Origin: Branchiibius hedensis
Lineage (GTDB): Bacteria; Actinomycetota; Actinomycetes; Actinomycetales; Dermatophilaceae
Length of the DNA stretch: 64,000 nt
NCBI RefSeq assembly: GCF_900108585.1
Contig: NZ_UESZ01000001.1
Coordinates: 620,001-684,000 of the forward strand
Direction: 5' to 3'
Shown here: positions 21,253 to 29,750 of the stretch, one piece after another
Layout of the letters: every line of letters starts with the position of its first letter
How positions within the stretch are numbered: position 1 is the first letter of the stretch
The notes under the pieces: model-generated
What the model was told of the DNA's origin: nothing
Seen by the model: the letters and a program-made list of their open reading frames with translations, nothing else
Databases searched by the model: none
Position numbers and translations under genes: made by a program

Positions 21253-21350
21253 GGTGGGTTTGGTGAGGCTTGTTGTGGCGCGGTTTGTGGCGTTATTCCG
21301 GGGTTTATGCCTTGCGTGCGTGGGCGTTGATATTGCGCGGGTGCGGCGGG

Positions 21351-21548
21351 TCACTTCTTCTTGCCGAGCCAGCGGCGGATCGTCATCCGGTCCACCCCGG
21401 CCCACGCGGCGAGGTCCACTTCGGTCGCGCCGTCGGCGTAGGCGTTGCGGACCGTGGCCGCCAGGTGTTCTTTGCGTTCGGTGTGGTGGGCGCGGGCGTG
21501 GTGGAACGTGGCGGCGACGGCGCGCACGTCGGCTTCGGTGGTGCTCAT
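21351..21548 (-). CDS. Small helix-turn-helix protein
   Basis: 65 residues. Residues about 40-62 (TEVDLAAWAGVDRMTIRRWLG) read as a DNA-binding HTH of the excisionase or resolvase-tail type; the N-terminal half (TFHHARAHHTERKEHLAATV) is helical. The ATG overlaps the stop of the upstream gene (ATGA), so the two are coupled. Could be an element-encoded regulator. Not recognised beyond the HTH. Confidence 0.6.
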   Translation of the reverse strand: MSTTEADVRAVAATFHHARAHHTERKEHLAATVRNAYADGATEVDLAAWAGVDRMTIRRWLGKKK

Positions 21549-22141
21549 GTGGTGTGCTTCACCATCTTCTGAACCATGTGAACCCCGGTGCCGTCCAGGA
21601 CATCGACGAAGTTGATGTCGGGGTAGGAGTTGGTGGCCAGGTTCACCCCGCCGCGCAGGATCTGTTCAGCGGTGGCCTTGTCGTCGGGGGAGATTTGGGC
21701 AGTGATGAATGCGACGCCGTTGCGGATGCTGATGTCGGTGACGGTTTGCCCCCAGGAGGTTTCGCCGAAGTTGAGTTTGAAGCTGGTGGCGTAGTCCTCC
21801 TTGGGTGCCGTGCTCGTGGTGGTGGACGTCGGGTTCGAGCTCGAGCTCGTGGCGCTGCTGGTGGTAGTCGGTGCCAGTGTGCTGGTAGCGGTGGCGCTCG
21901 GGGTGTTGGTTGCCGTGGGGGCGCTGGTCGTGGTCGCGGGGCTGCTGGCGCTGATGGTCGCAGGCGCTGATGGTCGCAGGCGCTGGGGTGGATGTTTCCT
22001 TGCCGTCGTCGCGTGCGGCGCCGATTCCGCCGGCGACGACGATGAACGCGAGGAGCCATGCCCACCACCATTTCCAGATCGGCTTAATAGCGGTCGTGGT
22101 GGTGCTGCTGGTGCTGTCATGGGCGTCGGGGCTAGACGCAT
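21545..22141 (-). pseudogene. Anchored extracytoplasmic protein gene with internal frameshifts
   Basis: The open frame (198 codons, ATG at 22141 or 22120) ends in a plausible domain (YATSFKLNFGETSWGQ to the C-terminus), preceded by a Ser/Thr/Pro linker. Codons about 15-60 look like noise (HGSSRSSSSPAESAPHATT). The neighbouring frame there encodes a natural anchor, IKPIWKWWWAWLLAFIVVAG, and joins the good C-terminal frame at a 16-bp tandem duplication (21947-21978); removing one copy fuses the anchor to the linker. That frame lacks a usual start codon, so a second indel near the ATG is implied. The protein probably lost its membrane anchor. Function unknown. Confidence 0.5.
21947..21985. repeat. 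16-bp tandem duplication (2.4 copies)
   Basis: Unit GGCGCTGATGGTCGCA at 21947-21962 and 21963-21978, then a partial GGCGCTG. Because 16 is not a multiple of three, each copy gained or lost changes the reading frame of the overlapping gene. Confidence 0.9.
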
Positions 22142-22159
22142 TGCCCCTGGTTAAAATGT

Positions 22160-22198
22160 GTTTAGCGACTTGACGCTAGACTGTTTAACGGCTAAACT
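22160..22198 (+). promoter_or_regulatory. hicAB promoter with overlapping inverted repeats
   Basis: -35 TTGACG (22170-22175), 17-base spacer, -10 TAAACT (22193-22198); the hicA ATG follows 8 bases later, so transcription should be nearly leaderless. Symmetric elements: TAGCG-ACTTGA-CGCTA over the -35, GTTTA-ACGGC-TAAAC over the -10, and distant arms GTTTAGC/GCTAAAC (22160-22166, 22191-22197). These fit an autorepressor site for HicB, whose HTH would bind here. Confidence 0.6.
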
Positions 22199-22205
22199 AT
22201 ATGGT

Positions 22206-22433
22206 ATGAGGTACCAGGAAGTGATCGCCAGGATCGAAGCCCTCGGCGGCATCGAGACGCGGCAGGTCGGCTCCCACCGCCGATTCAAAGCCTCGTACGT
22301 CGACGACGACGGCACGAGCCGTAGTGCGTTCACCACGGTGCAGATACACAAGGGCAAAGACATCCCGCCAGGGACGCTCCGCTCAATACAGAAACAGATG
22401 GAACCCGCGTTCGGAAAGGGCTGGTTGCTATGA
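22206..22433 (+). CDS. hicA: HicA-family toxin (mRNA interferase)
   Basis: 75 residues. Double-stranded RNA-binding-like fold toxin that cleaves mRNA independently of ribosomes. Family features: N-terminal RYQEVIARIEALGG, catalytic His24 in GSHRRF, and C-terminal HKGKDIPPGTLRSIQKQ. ATG at 22206 is chosen because the promoter ends just before it. The stop overlaps the hicB ATG by four bases; toxin-before-antitoxin order is usual for HicAB. Confidence 0.88.
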   Translation: MRYQEVIARIEALGGIETRQVGSHRRFKASYVDDDGTSRSAFTTVQIHKGKDIPPGTLRSIQKQMEPAFGKGWLL

Positions 22434-22945
22434 CCACCTACACCGCCAACGTCACCCGCGAAGGCGACGACTGGCTCGGAGACATCCCCGAGTTGGAAGG
22501 GGCATCCACCTACGCGGCGACGCTGCCCCGGCTAGTTGAGTACCTGCACGAAGTCGCGATCCTCGCCGCGGACCTTCCCGACGACGCCGACGTCGTCATC
22601 GACCTACGGTTCGACGACGCGCTCCCCGACCTCGCCGCCGCCGCCGCCGTTGGCCAAGCCCGCCGCCAACACGCACGGGAAGCGGATGAGCTCGCTGAGC
22701 GCACCAGCGGAGTCGTGCACCGGTTGGTCGGTGACGGATACTCCGTGCGGGACGTTGCCGCGATCGTCGGAATCACACCCGGTCGCGTTTCGCAGATCAC
22801 CCAGGCAACAGCGACCACTACCCGAACACCCCGCAAGAGCGCCAGGGCCGGCAAGGTCCCGAAGCGTGCCGCGCCCAGGGCGATCCGGGTGCAGGCGGGC
22901 AGGGTGACCCCGTCGGCTGCTTCCAGGGCGCAGGACAAGGTCTGA
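22430..22945 (+). CDS. hicB: HicB-family antitoxin with HTH
   Basis: 171 residues. The N-terminal 55 residues form the HicB degenerate RNase H-like domain that blocks HicA (YTANVTREGDDWLGDIPELE). An HTH lies near 100-125 (GYSVRDVAAIVGITPGRVSQI), giving the DNA binding needed for autoregulation. The last 40 residues are basic and unstructured, longer than in short HicB proteins. Cotranslated with hicA. Confidence 0.85.
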   Translation: MTTYTANVTREGDDWLGDIPELEGASTYAATLPRLVEYLHEVAILAADLPDDADVVIDLRFDDALPDLAAAAAVGQARRQHAREADELAERTSGVVHRLVGDGYSVRDVAAIVGITPGRVSQITQATATTTRTPRKSARAGKVPKRAAPRAIRVQAGRVTPSAASRAQDKV

Positions 22946-23012
22946 CACGACACCGGATCGCCCACTCGGGCCCGGTCACGATTCCAGGGCCGCCGGTGGC
23001 CCGTCGTCGACC

Positions 23013-23329
23013 ATGGGTAGACCACCTGCGATCTCGGCGGAGAGGAAGACCCGGATCGTGTTAAGCGTGTTCGCTGGCGAGGTATTGGTGGCCGAGGCGG
23101 TACGGCGGGAGAAGGTGTCCGAGCAGTCGATCGGACGGTGGAACAGAGTTCCTCGAAGCGGGCAAGACGGCTTTGGCGGCGGGTAAGACCGGCCCGTCCT
23201 CGCGGGAGGAGCAAGTCGAAGCGGAGGTCACGGAGCTGGCCCAGGCGTTGGGTGAGGCCGCATGATGACCCCCGTGGAGTTCGAGCAGCCCACTACGAGA
23301 CCCTCCACCGACAGCTGCAACCCGCATAG
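23013..23329 (+). pseudogene. IS3-family transposase remnant (orfA frameshifted, orfB tail)
   Basis: From ATG at 23013 the frame reads MGRPPAISAERKTRIVLSV and VAEAVRREKVSEQSIGRW, the N-terminal HTH of IS3 OrfA. It then shifts frame near 23137 and continues as EFLEAGKTALAAGKTGPSS to TGA at 23263. Directly after, TPVEFEQ and, one frame away, AHYETLHRQLQPA to TAG at 23327 match an OrfB C-terminus. So most of orfB is deleted and both parts carry 1-base shifts. No terminal inverted repeats were identified. Confidence 0.7.
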
Positions 23330-23419
23330 GAGCGGCGAAGAACATGGGGTGGTTCCTGCCGTAGTGGATTCCCGTAACGTCGGGTTGGTTGTGGGTGACT
23401 TCCCAGGGTGTCGTAGGGG

Positions 23420-23452
23420 CTTGGTGCGGAAGGCGGGACTCGAACCCGCACG
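23420..23452 (-). repeat. Right attachment repeat within tRNA-Leu
   Basis: Copy of the 33-bp repeat at 21220-21252; here it is the genuine 3' part of tRNA-Leu(TAG) and includes its encoded CCA. Confidence 0.85.
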
Positions 23453-23504
23453 CCGGAGCACTGGTACCTAAAACCAGCGTGTCTGCCAATTCCACCACTT
23501 CCGC
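23422..23504 (-). tRNA. tRNA-Leu (anticodon TAG)
   Basis: Class II tRNA with long variable arm. 5' GCGGAAG pairs with CTTCCGC before the discriminator A; anticodon arm CTGGT-TTTAGGT-ACCAG gives anticodon TAG; T-arm GTGCGGGTTCGAGTCCCGCC; CCA is encoded (23424-23422). Its 3' 31 bases lie inside the integration repeat, and the gene remains intact after insertion. Confidence 0.96.
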
Positions 23505-23506
23505 GT

Positions 23507-23529
23507 CGCGGCCCATCCTAAGGGCCGCG
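23507..23529 (-). terminator. Hairpin between prxQ and tRNA-Leu
   Basis: Perfect 8-bp stem CGCGGCCC/GGGCCGCG with 7-base loop, 9 bases after the peroxiredoxin stop. The loop contains TAGGAT on the minus strand, which could equally be a -10 box for tRNA-Leu. Confidence 0.55.
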
Positions 23530-23538
23530 AGGCGTGCA

Positions 23539-24003
23539 TCAGACCTCGAGCAGCTTGCGCAACGACGCGACGTGGCCGGTGGCCTTGACGTTGTACCGCG
23601 CGATCTCGACCGTGCCGTGCTCATCGATCACGAAGGTCGAGCGGATGACCCCGGTGACGACCTTGCCGTACAGCTTCTTCTCGCCGTACGCGCCGTAGGC
23701 GGTCAGCACCGCTTTGTCGGTGTCGGACAGCAGGGGATAGGTCAGCGACTCCTTCTCGGCGAATTTCGCCAGCTTGGCCACCGGGTCGGGCGACAGGCCC
23801 ACCACGGCGTATCCGGCGGCCTGCAGCGGAGCGATCGAGTCACGGAAGTCGCAGGCCTCCTTGGTGCAGCCGGGGGTCATGGCGGCCGGGTAGCAGAACA
23901 CGATCAGCTTGCGACCACGGAAGTCCGACAGCGAAACCGGTGCGTCGTTCTGGTCCGACAACTGGAAATCGGGTGCTTTGTCGCCAACTTCGAGACGGGT
24001 CAT
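23539..24003 (-). CDS. bcp: Thioredoxin-dependent thiol peroxidase (PrxQ/BCP peroxiredoxin)
   Basis: 154-residue cytoplasmic peroxiredoxin reducing hydroperoxides. PrxQ motif MTPGCTKEACDF with peroxidatic Cys46 and resolving Cys51, spaced by five as in the BCP subfamily. Start ATG at 24003 has GGAAGGA upstream; the longer open frame lacks conservation. Monocistronic, followed by a hairpin and tRNA-Leu. Confidence 0.95.
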   Translation of the reverse strand: MTRLEVGDKAPDFQLSDQNDAPVSLSDFRGRKLIVFCYPAAMTPGCTKEACDFRDSIAPLQAAGYAVVGLSPDPVAKLAKFAEKESLTYPLLSDTDKAVLTAYGAYGEKKLYGKVVTGVIRSTFVIDEHGTVEIARYNVKATGHVASLRKLLEV

Positions 24004-24106
24004 CGCTGTCCTTCCGGATGCAGGGGTGAGGTCCTGCGTTATCGTCTCAGGCGAGCCCGACAGCAGGTAGGCCCGTCCCCGGGATGCCGTCCTCAAAGGA
24101 GAACTG

Positions 24107-24391
24107 ATGGCCAGCAAGGCAGCCCCGCGCCGCAGCGCGCCGACCCAGGCCGACCTCGAGGCGGAGATCGCCGCGTCGCGTGCTCGGTTGGCGGGCAACG
24201 TCGATCAGCTCACCAACCGCCTGCAGCCCAAGGCGCTCCTGGCCAGTACGACGGACGCGGCCAAGGCGCGCGCCTTCGCCACCGTGAGTGATGACAGTGG
24301 CAGCCTCGACCTGGAGAAGGTCGGCAAGATCGTCGGTGGCGTCTCCGCCGGCGTGTTGGCGCTCGGCGTCCTGCGCCGCATCTTCCGCTGA
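24107..24391 (+). CDS. DUF3618 family protein
   Basis: 94 residues. The N-terminal block QADLEAEIAASRARLAGNVDQLTNRLQPK is the DUF3618 signature; a single short hydrophobic helix (VGGVSAGVLALGVL) near the C-terminus suggests membrane association. Function unknown; such genes often sit beside envelope-stress genes. AAAGGAG lies 6 bases before the ATG. The next gene begins 14 bases downstream. Confidence 0.85.
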   Translation: MASKAAPRRSAPTQADLEAEIAASRARLAGNVDQLTNRLQPKALLASTTDAAKARAFATVSDDSGSLDLEKVGKIVGGVSAGVLALGVLRRIFR

Positions 24392-24405
24392 TCGCGGCCC
24401 CTGTC

Positions 24406-24738
24406 GTGTCGGCTGGAGCCAGCACCGGCCTGCCGATCCGGATGCTGCACGACCGGCTGCTGATCAGCACCGAGAACGAACCGGGGGAGCGCACCTCCGG
24501 TGGCGGCATCCTGATCCCGGCCACCGCGAGTGTCGGCAAGCGCCTAGCGTGGGGCAGTGTCGTGGCGATCGGCAGCCATGTCCGACAGGTCGCGCTCGGT
24601 GACCGGGTGCTGTTCGATCCCGAGGATCGCGCCGAGGTGGAGATGGGCTCGCGCACCTACTTGCTGCTGCGCGAGCGCGATCTGCATGCCGTGGCCAGCG
24701 AGCCGGAGGGTTCCGACCCGACCGGCCTCTACCTCTGA
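24406..24738 (+). CDS. GroES-like co-chaperonin family protein
   Basis: 110 residues with the Cpn10 core: [12 protein letters not shown], mobile-loop-like [14 protein letters not shown], and [16 protein letters not shown]. It departs from housekeeping GroES by a charged C-terminal extension and has no groEL partner here, so it is probably a paralogue. GTG start at 24406, closely behind the DUF3618 gene. Its end overlaps the convergent kbl by ten bases. Confidence 0.8.
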   Translation: MSAGASTGLPIRMLHDRLLISTENEPGERTSGGGILIPATASVGKRLAWGSVVAIGSHVRQVALGDRVLFDPEDRAEVEMGSRTYLLLRERDLHAVASEPEGSDPTGLYL

Positions 24739-25931
24739 GTGCCGAGCACTTCGTCACGCGCAGCGACAAAGGCTGCGACGCAGGTGCGGATGTCTTCCTC
24801 GGAGTGTGCCGCCGACAACTGCACCCGGATCCGCGCTTTGCCCTGCGGCACAACGGGATACGAGAACGCGATCACGTAGACACCGTGCGCGAGCATCGCG
24901 TCGGCAATCTGCGCCGCCTGCCGCGCGCCGTCCGGGCCGGGGAACATCACCGGCGTGATCGGGTGGCTGCCAGGCAGTAGGTCGAACCCCGCCTCCGTCA
25001 TCAACTCGCGGAACAGCTGAGTGTTGTTCGCCAGCTTCGCGCGCTGCTGGGGAGCCCGCGTCGCGGTCAGCAGCGCGGTCAGCGATCCGGCGACCACGCT
25101 GGGTGCCACCGCGTTGGAGAACAGGTAGGGCCTGGCCCGCTGCCGCAGGAGGTCGACGATCTCCTGGTGCGCCGCGACGTACCCGCCGGAAGCTCCACCC
25201 AGCGCCTTGCCGAGCGTGCCGGTGACGATGTCGACGCGGTCGATGACGTCGAAGAGTTCCGGCGTGCCCCGTCCGTTCTCGCCGACGAAGCCCACGGCGT
25301 GCGAGTCGTCGACCAGGACCATGGCGCCGAACTCATCGGCCAGGTCGCAGATCTCGCCCAGCGGTGCGTAGTAGCCGTCCATCGAGAAGACCCCGTCGGT
25401 GACGACGACCGTGCGGTGCGCGCCAGCCTCTTTCGCGGCCACCAGTTGGGCGCGGAGGTCGGCCATGTCGGCGTTCTTGTAGCGGTAGCGCGCCGCTTTG
25501 CTCAGCCGGATGCCGTCGATCAGCGAGGCGTGGTTCAACTCATCGGAGATGATCGCGTCGCCGGCACCGAAGAGGACCTCGAAGACACCGCCGTTCGCAT
25601 CGAAGCAGGACGAGAAGAGGATGGCGTCCTGCGTGCCGACCAGCGCCGCGATCGCGCGCTCGAGGTCGCGATGCTGTTCCTGGGTGCCGCAGATGAACCG
25701 CACACTGGCCATTCCGAAGCCCCACTGGTCCAGCGCGGCGCGGGCCGATGCGACGACGTCGGGGTGGTCGGCCAGGCCGAGATAGTTGTTCGCGCAGAAG
25801 TTCAAGGCCGGCCCGGATCGCGTTGCAATGTGGGCGGATTGAGGTGTGGACAACTCGCGCTCGTGCTTGGTGAGACCGGCGTCGTCGATCTCGCGCAGGG
25901 TGGCGGCGAGTTCATCCTTGATCAGGTACAT
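24729..25931 (-). CDS. kbl: 2-amino-3-ketobutyrate CoA ligase (glycine C-acetyltransferase)
   Basis: Splits 2-amino-3-ketobutyrate with CoA to glycine and acetyl-CoA, the second step of threonine catabolism. 400 residues of the alpha-oxoamine synthase family: [39 protein letters not shown], and the PLP lysine in [20 protein letters not shown] precedes the ATG. tdh lies 10 bases upstream, so tdh-kbl form an operon. Confidence 0.95.
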   Translation of the reverse strand: MYLIKDELAATLREIDDAGLTKHERELSTPQSAHIATRSGPALNFCANNYLGLADHPDVVASARAALDQWGFGMASVRFICGTQEQHRDLERAIAALVGTQDAILFSSCFDANGGVFEVLFGAGDAIISDELNHASLIDGIRLSKAARYRYKNADMADLRAQLVAAKEAGAHRTVVVTDGVFSMDGYYAPLGEICDLADEFGAMVLVDDSHAVGFVGENGRGTPELFDVIDRVDIVTGTLGKALGGASGGYVAAHQEIVDLLRQRARPYLFSNAVAPSVVAGSLTALLTATRAPQQRAKLANNTQLFRELMTEAGFDLLPGSHPITPVMFPGPDGARQAAQIADAMLAHGVYVIAFSYPVVPQGKARIRVQLSAAHSEEDIRTCVAAFVAARDEVLGTQR

Positions 25932-25941
25932 GGCTCCTCCT

Positions 25942-26979
25942 TCAGGACCAGTCCATGAGCACCTTGCCGCACCGACCAGAGCGGGCGGTGTCGAACGCCG
26001 CCTGCCAGTCCTGCGCGGGGAAGGTGTGGGTGATGACCGAACGTACGGCGTCCAGCAGCGTGCTGGAGGACTGCAGCAGGGCGCTCATCGCGTACCAGGT
26101 GTCGTACATCTCGCGGCCGTAGATGCCGCGGATGGTCAGCATGCGGGTGATGACCGGGCCCCAGTCGATCGCGTACTCGCCGCTGGGTAGGCCGAGCATG
26201 GCGATGCGGCCGCCGTGGTTCATGTTGGCGATCATCTCCCGCACCGCACTGGGGTTGCCGGACATCTCCAGGCCGATGTCGAAGCCCTCGCGCATCCCGA
26301 GTTCGCGTTGGATGTCGGCCACCCGGCGGGTGGACACGTTGAGCACAGCGTCGGCGCCGGCCCGGCGGGCCAGCTCCAGCCGGTAGTCGCTGACGTCGGT
26401 CACCACGACGTACCGCGCACCGATGTGTTGGGCGATCGCAGCCGACATGACACCGATGGGCCCTGCTCCAGTGATCAGGACGTCCTCGCCCGGCATCGGG
26501 AAGGCCAGCGTCGTGTGAGTGGCGTTGCCCAGCGGATCGAAGACGGCGCACACCGACAGGTCCAGATCGTCCGGCTGCACCCAGATGTTCGTCGCCGGGA
26601 GCACCACGTAGTCCGCGAAGGCCCCGTTGCGATTGACCCCGAGGCTGCTGGTGCGGATGCACAACTGTCGCCGCCCCGCCCGACAGTTGCGGCATTCGCC
26701 GCAGATCACGTGCCCCTCGCCCGAAACACGTTGCCCCACAGCGACATTGCTCACGTTGGCGCCCACCTCGACGACTTCGCCACTGAACTCGTGGCCGATG
26801 ATCAGCGGTGGATGCACGGTCGCAGCGGCCCAGTCGTCCCACTGCTCCAGATGCAGATCAGTGCCACACAGACCGGCCCGCAGGACCCGGACCTTGACGT
26901 CGTCGGGGCCAGGCACCGGCTCGGCAACCTCTTGTAGCTCCAGCCCCGGTCCCGATGTCGACTTCACCAACGCCCGCAC
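25942..26979 (-). CDS. tdh: L-threonine 3-dehydrogenase
   Basis: Zinc, NAD-dependent oxidation of threonine to 2-amino-3-ketobutyrate, feeding kbl. 345 residues, MDR family: catalytic-zinc ligands in [11 protein letters not shown] and GHEFSGEV, structural-zinc [15 protein letters not shown], and Rossmann [14 protein letters not shown] at 26979 gives the family N-terminus (RALVKS); the 73 codons upstream are shadow of the divergent DUF2252 gene. No Shine-Dalgarno is visible, so leaderless translation is possible. Confidence 0.94.
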   Translation of the reverse strand: MRALVKSTSGPGLELQEVAEPVPGPDDVKVRVLRAGLCGTDLHLEQWDDWAAATVHPPLIIGHEFSGEVVEVGANVSNVAVGQRVSGEGHVICGECRNCRAGRRQLCIRTSSLGVNRNGAFADYVVLPATNIWVQPDDLDLSVCAVFDPLGNATHTTLAFPMPGEDVLITGAGPIGVMSAAIAQHIGARYVVVTDVSDYRLELARRAGADAVLNVSTRRVADIQRELGMREGFDIGLEMSGNPSAVREMIANMNHGGRIAMLGLPSGEYAIDWGPVITRMLTIRGIYGREMYDTWYAMSALLQSSSTLLDAVRSVITHTFPAQDWQAAFDTARSGRCGKVLMDWS

Positions 26980-27029
26980 ACGGCTCAGTCTGCCTGATGC
27001 GGATCGACAACGAGTGGTTGAGTGTTGCC

Positions 27030-28442
27030 ATGACCGCTTCGGAGACGCAAGCAGACCAGCGCACCGAGCGCACCGCCTACGGCAAGAGCTACCGACGGGA
27101 GGTTCCGCTGGAATCGCACGCCGCGGTGCCTGCGCCCGCAGAACGGGCCGATCCGGTCGACCTGCTCGAACAACAAGCCACGGAGCGGGTGCCCTCACTG
27201 GTGCCGATCCGATACGGGCGGATGCTGGTGTCGCCGTTCACGTTCTACCGCGGGGCGGCGCTCATCATGGCCACCGACCTGGGCGCCGTACGTCGAACGG
27301 AGCTGACCGCGCAACTGTGCGGCGACGCCCACGTCTCCAACTTCGGGCTGTTCGCCTCGACCGAGCGGCGACTCGTTTTCGACCTCAACGATTTCGACGA
27401 GACGTTGCCCGGTCCGTTCGAGTGGGACGTCAAGCGACTGGCGGCCAGTGTCGAACTCGCCGGTCGCGACAACGGGGTGAGCGACAAGCGCCGTGCCGAG
27501 ATCGTCCGCGCATGCGTGAAGAACTACCGCGAGACGATGCGGGCGTTCGCCAAGGACAGCACCCTGAACGTCTGGTACGCCCGCCTCGACGTCGACGAGA
27601 TACTTGCGTCCGGCGACGGACTGAAGACCAAGCGGGCGCGCCGCACCGCCACGGAACAGGCCAACAAGGCGCGAGGGCGTGACCGCACCCAGGCGTTGCG
27701 GAAGTTCACGACCGAGCAGGACGGCGAGGTGCGCATCGTGCACGACCCGCCGCTCGTCGTACCCATTTCGGAACTGCCCGAGGTGGCTGACCCGCAGGCG
27801 GTTCTCGAGCAGATCAACAGTCAACTGAAGTCCTACCTGGCGACGCTGACGCCCGAGCGGCGCCAGGTGCTGGGCCAATTCCATGCCATCGACGCGGCGC
27901 ACAAGGTGGTCGGGGTCGGCAGCGTCGGCACCCGAGCGTGGATCGTCCTGATGGAAGGTGCCGCCCGCGACGATGCGTTCCTGTTGCAGGTCAAGCAGGC
28001 TCAGTCCTCGGTGCTGGAGACGGTCCTCGGGCCGGCGACGCAGGACGAGCATGGCGAGCGGGTGGTGCTCGGTCAGCGGCTCATGCAGGTCGCCGGTGAC
28101 CCGTTCCTGGGTTGGAAGCGGATGCCGGCCATCCTCGGGAACGAGACGAGCGTCGACTACTACCTGCGGCAGTTGCGGGATTGGAAGGGTTCGCTGCCGA
28201 TCGACGAGATGACGCCTACGGGTCTGGGCATCTACGCCAAGGCGTGCGCGTGGACGCTGGCCCGTGCCCACGCGCGCACCGGGGACCGCTTCGCGATCGC
28301 CGGTTACCTCGGCAAGAGTGAGGCCTTTGATCACGCGATCACCGACTTTGCGACGGCGTACGCCGACCTGAACGACAGCGACTACCACGCGTTGGAGGAG
28401 GCCGTGAGCAGCGGTCGGGTGCGGGCGCAGACCGGAGTCTGA
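27030..28442 (+). CDS. DUF2252 family protein, kinase-like
   Basis: 470 residues, soluble. The family is uncharacterised, but [11 protein letters not shown] followed by FDLNDFDE resembles the catalytic GDxHxxN and metal-binding D-x-D of APH/ABC1-type kinases, so a small-molecule or protein kinase fold is a reasonable guess. C-terminal part: [19 protein letters not shown] at 27030 leaves a 50-base divergent gap to tdh; an ATG at 26997 is an alternative. A tRNA-Lys gene follows. Confidence 0.8.
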   Translation: MTASETQADQRTERTAYGKSYRREVPLESHAAVPAPAERADPVDLLEQQATERVPSLVPIRYGRMLVSPFTFYRGAALIMATDLGAVRRTELTAQLCGDAHVSNFGLFASTERRLVFDLNDFDETLPGPFEWDVKRLAASVELAGRDNGVSDKRRAEIVRACVKNYRETMRAFAKDSTLNVWYARLDVDEILASGDGLKTKRARRTATEQANKARGRDRTQALRKFTTEQDGEVRIVHDPPLVVPISELPEVADPQAVLEQINSQLKSYLATLTPERRQVLGQFHAIDAAHKVVGVGSVGTRAWIVLMEGAARDDAFLLQVKQAQSSVLETVLGPATQDEHGERVVLGQRLMQVAGDPFLGWKRMPAILGNETSVDYYLRQLRDWKGSLPIDEMTPTGLGIYAKACAWTLARAHARTGDRFAIAGYLGKSEAFDHAITDFATAYADLNDSDYHALEEAVSSGRVRAQTGV

Positions 28443-28500
28443 CCCGCGGGCCCGCCGATTTCGGGTCTGGGGGTTTGCTTTGCTAGAGTCCTCAGACGTT

Positions 28501-28573
<73 letters not shown>

Positions 28574-28667
28574 CTTTTTCTTTGCCTCGGGACGGCCTGC
28601 CGACCCGGCCGTTCGGGTGGTCGCCCACTCTAGGGTGGGCCCAAGCCCCAGCGAGCGGAGAGTTGCG

Positions 28668-29717
28668 ATGAGTTCAGAATCGCCGACGACGTACGTCGGT
28701 CCCTCCTCCACGTCGATCCTGGCGACCGCCAAGCGGGCGTTCGCGAAATTCACCAAGGACGCCGGCACCGATGTCGCGGCCGGACTGACCTACTACGCCG
28801 TGCTCGCGATCTTCCCCGCCCTGATCGCGCTGCTGTCGTTGATCGGCTTGTTCGCCAATCGCGAGTCGACGGTGAACTCGCTGATCAACATCGTCGCCGG
28901 AGTGGCCGGAAAGTCCAGCAACGATCCGTCGCTGGATGGCGTGCGGTCCTTCCTGAACAACATCAACACCACCGGCGGCGCGGGGATCGCGCTGATCATC
29001 GGCATCGTGCTGGCCCTGTGGTCAGCCAGTGGGTACGTCAACGCGTTCTCCCGGTCGATGAACCGGGTGTGGGGTGTGCAGGAAGGCCGCCCAGTCTGGG
29101 TGCTGCGCCCGGTGATGTTGCTCATCACGATCGCGATCACCGTCATGCTGTTGCTGATCGTGGTCGCGTTGGTCACCTCGGGCAGCATCGCGCGATCGAT
29201 CGGGGAGGAACTCGGGATCTCCGAGGCGACGGTGACCGTGTGGAACATCGCCAAGTGGCCGGTCGTGCTGATCCTGATCATCGTGGTGATCGGCCTGCTG
29301 TACTGGGGTACGCCCAACGTCGTGCAGCCTGCGCGGCGGGTCATCTCCTGGGGCGCCGGTTGCGCGCTGTTGATCTGCCTGATCGCCACTGGCGCACTGC
29401 TCATCTACCTGGCCCTGACCGCGGGCGCGAGCTACTACAAGACGTACGGCGCATTCGCGACGTCGATCATCTTCCTGTTGTGGCTGTGGCTGATGAACGT
29501 TGGCCTGCTGCTCGGCGCGGAGATCGATGCCGAGATCGCACGGGACCGGCAGTTGCGGGCCGGGGTCGCGGCGGAGTCGGAGTTGCCGGTGACGCTGCGT
29601 TCCGACAAGCAACTGAAGAAGGCTGAGGAAAAGCAGTCGAAGCTCGATGCCGAGGCGGCGCGGATCCGTGACGAGGCGCGGGCCGAGGCCTCGTCGATCA
29701 GTCAGGACGACACCTGA
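28668..29717 (+). CDS. YihY/BrkB-family inner membrane protein
   Basis: 349 residues with about six membrane helices between residues 35 and 300 (for example AAGLTYYAVLAIFPALIALL and IALIIGIVLALWSASGYVNA). Family formerly misnamed ribonuclease BN. The C-terminal 60 residues are a charged cytoplasmic tail (EEKQSKLDAEAARIRDEA). ATG at 28668 is preceded by GGAGAG; a 6-bp inverted repeat (28623-28640) lies upstream and may belong to the promoter. Function unknown. Confidence 0.88.
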   Translation: MSSESPTTYVGPSSTSILATAKRAFAKFTKDAGTDVAAGLTYYAVLAIFPALIALLSLIGLFANRESTVNSLINIVAGVAGKSSNDPSLDGVRSFLNNINTTGGAGIALIIGIVLALWSASGYVNAFSRSMNRVWGVQEGRPVWVLRPVMLLITIAITVMLLLIVVALVTSGSIARSIGEELGISEATVTVWNIAKWPVVLILIIVVIGLLYWGTPNVVQPARRVISWGAGCALLICLIATGALLIYLALTAGASYYKTYGAFATSIIFLLWLWLMNVGLLLGAEIDAEIARDRQLRAGVAAESELPVTLRSDKQLKKAEEKQSKLDAEAARIRDEARAEASSISQDDT

Positions 29718-29721
29718 TCGA

Positions 29722-29738
29722 ATACCCCTAGGGGGTAT
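29722..29738. promoter_or_regulatory. CsoR-type copper operator
   Basis: ATACCCCTAGGGGGTAT, a perfect 7-bp inverted repeat around TAG, the G/C-tract plus TA-flank form known for CsoR-family copper sensors. It overlaps TATAGG (29736-29741), a likely -10 box 9 bases before ATG 29751, so a bound repressor would block the copper ATPase promoter. No csoR gene is present in the window. Confidence 0.75.
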
Positions 29739-29750
29739 AGGGTGAACGGC

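Larger units (their letters stand above)
21220..23452. mobile_element. tRNA-Leu-associated mini-island (integrated element remnant)
   Basis: A 2.2-kb accessory segment bounded by identical 33-bp direct repeats exactly 2,200 bases apart. The right copy is the 3' end (T-arm, acceptor, CCA) of the intact tRNA-Leu(TAG) gene; the left copy is only that 3' piece. This is the signature of site-specific integration into a tRNA 3' end. It carries a small HTH gene, a damaged anchored-protein gene, HicAB and an IS3 remnant. No integrase or excisionase remains, so it is probably a deleted, immobile derivative. Confidence 0.75.

Noticed and set aside
28623-28640. Inverted repeat GCCCAC/GTGGGC upstream of the YihY gene as a terminator
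   Set aside because: Six-base arms with no T-run and position just before the start codon fit a promoter element as well; not enough evidence to call either.
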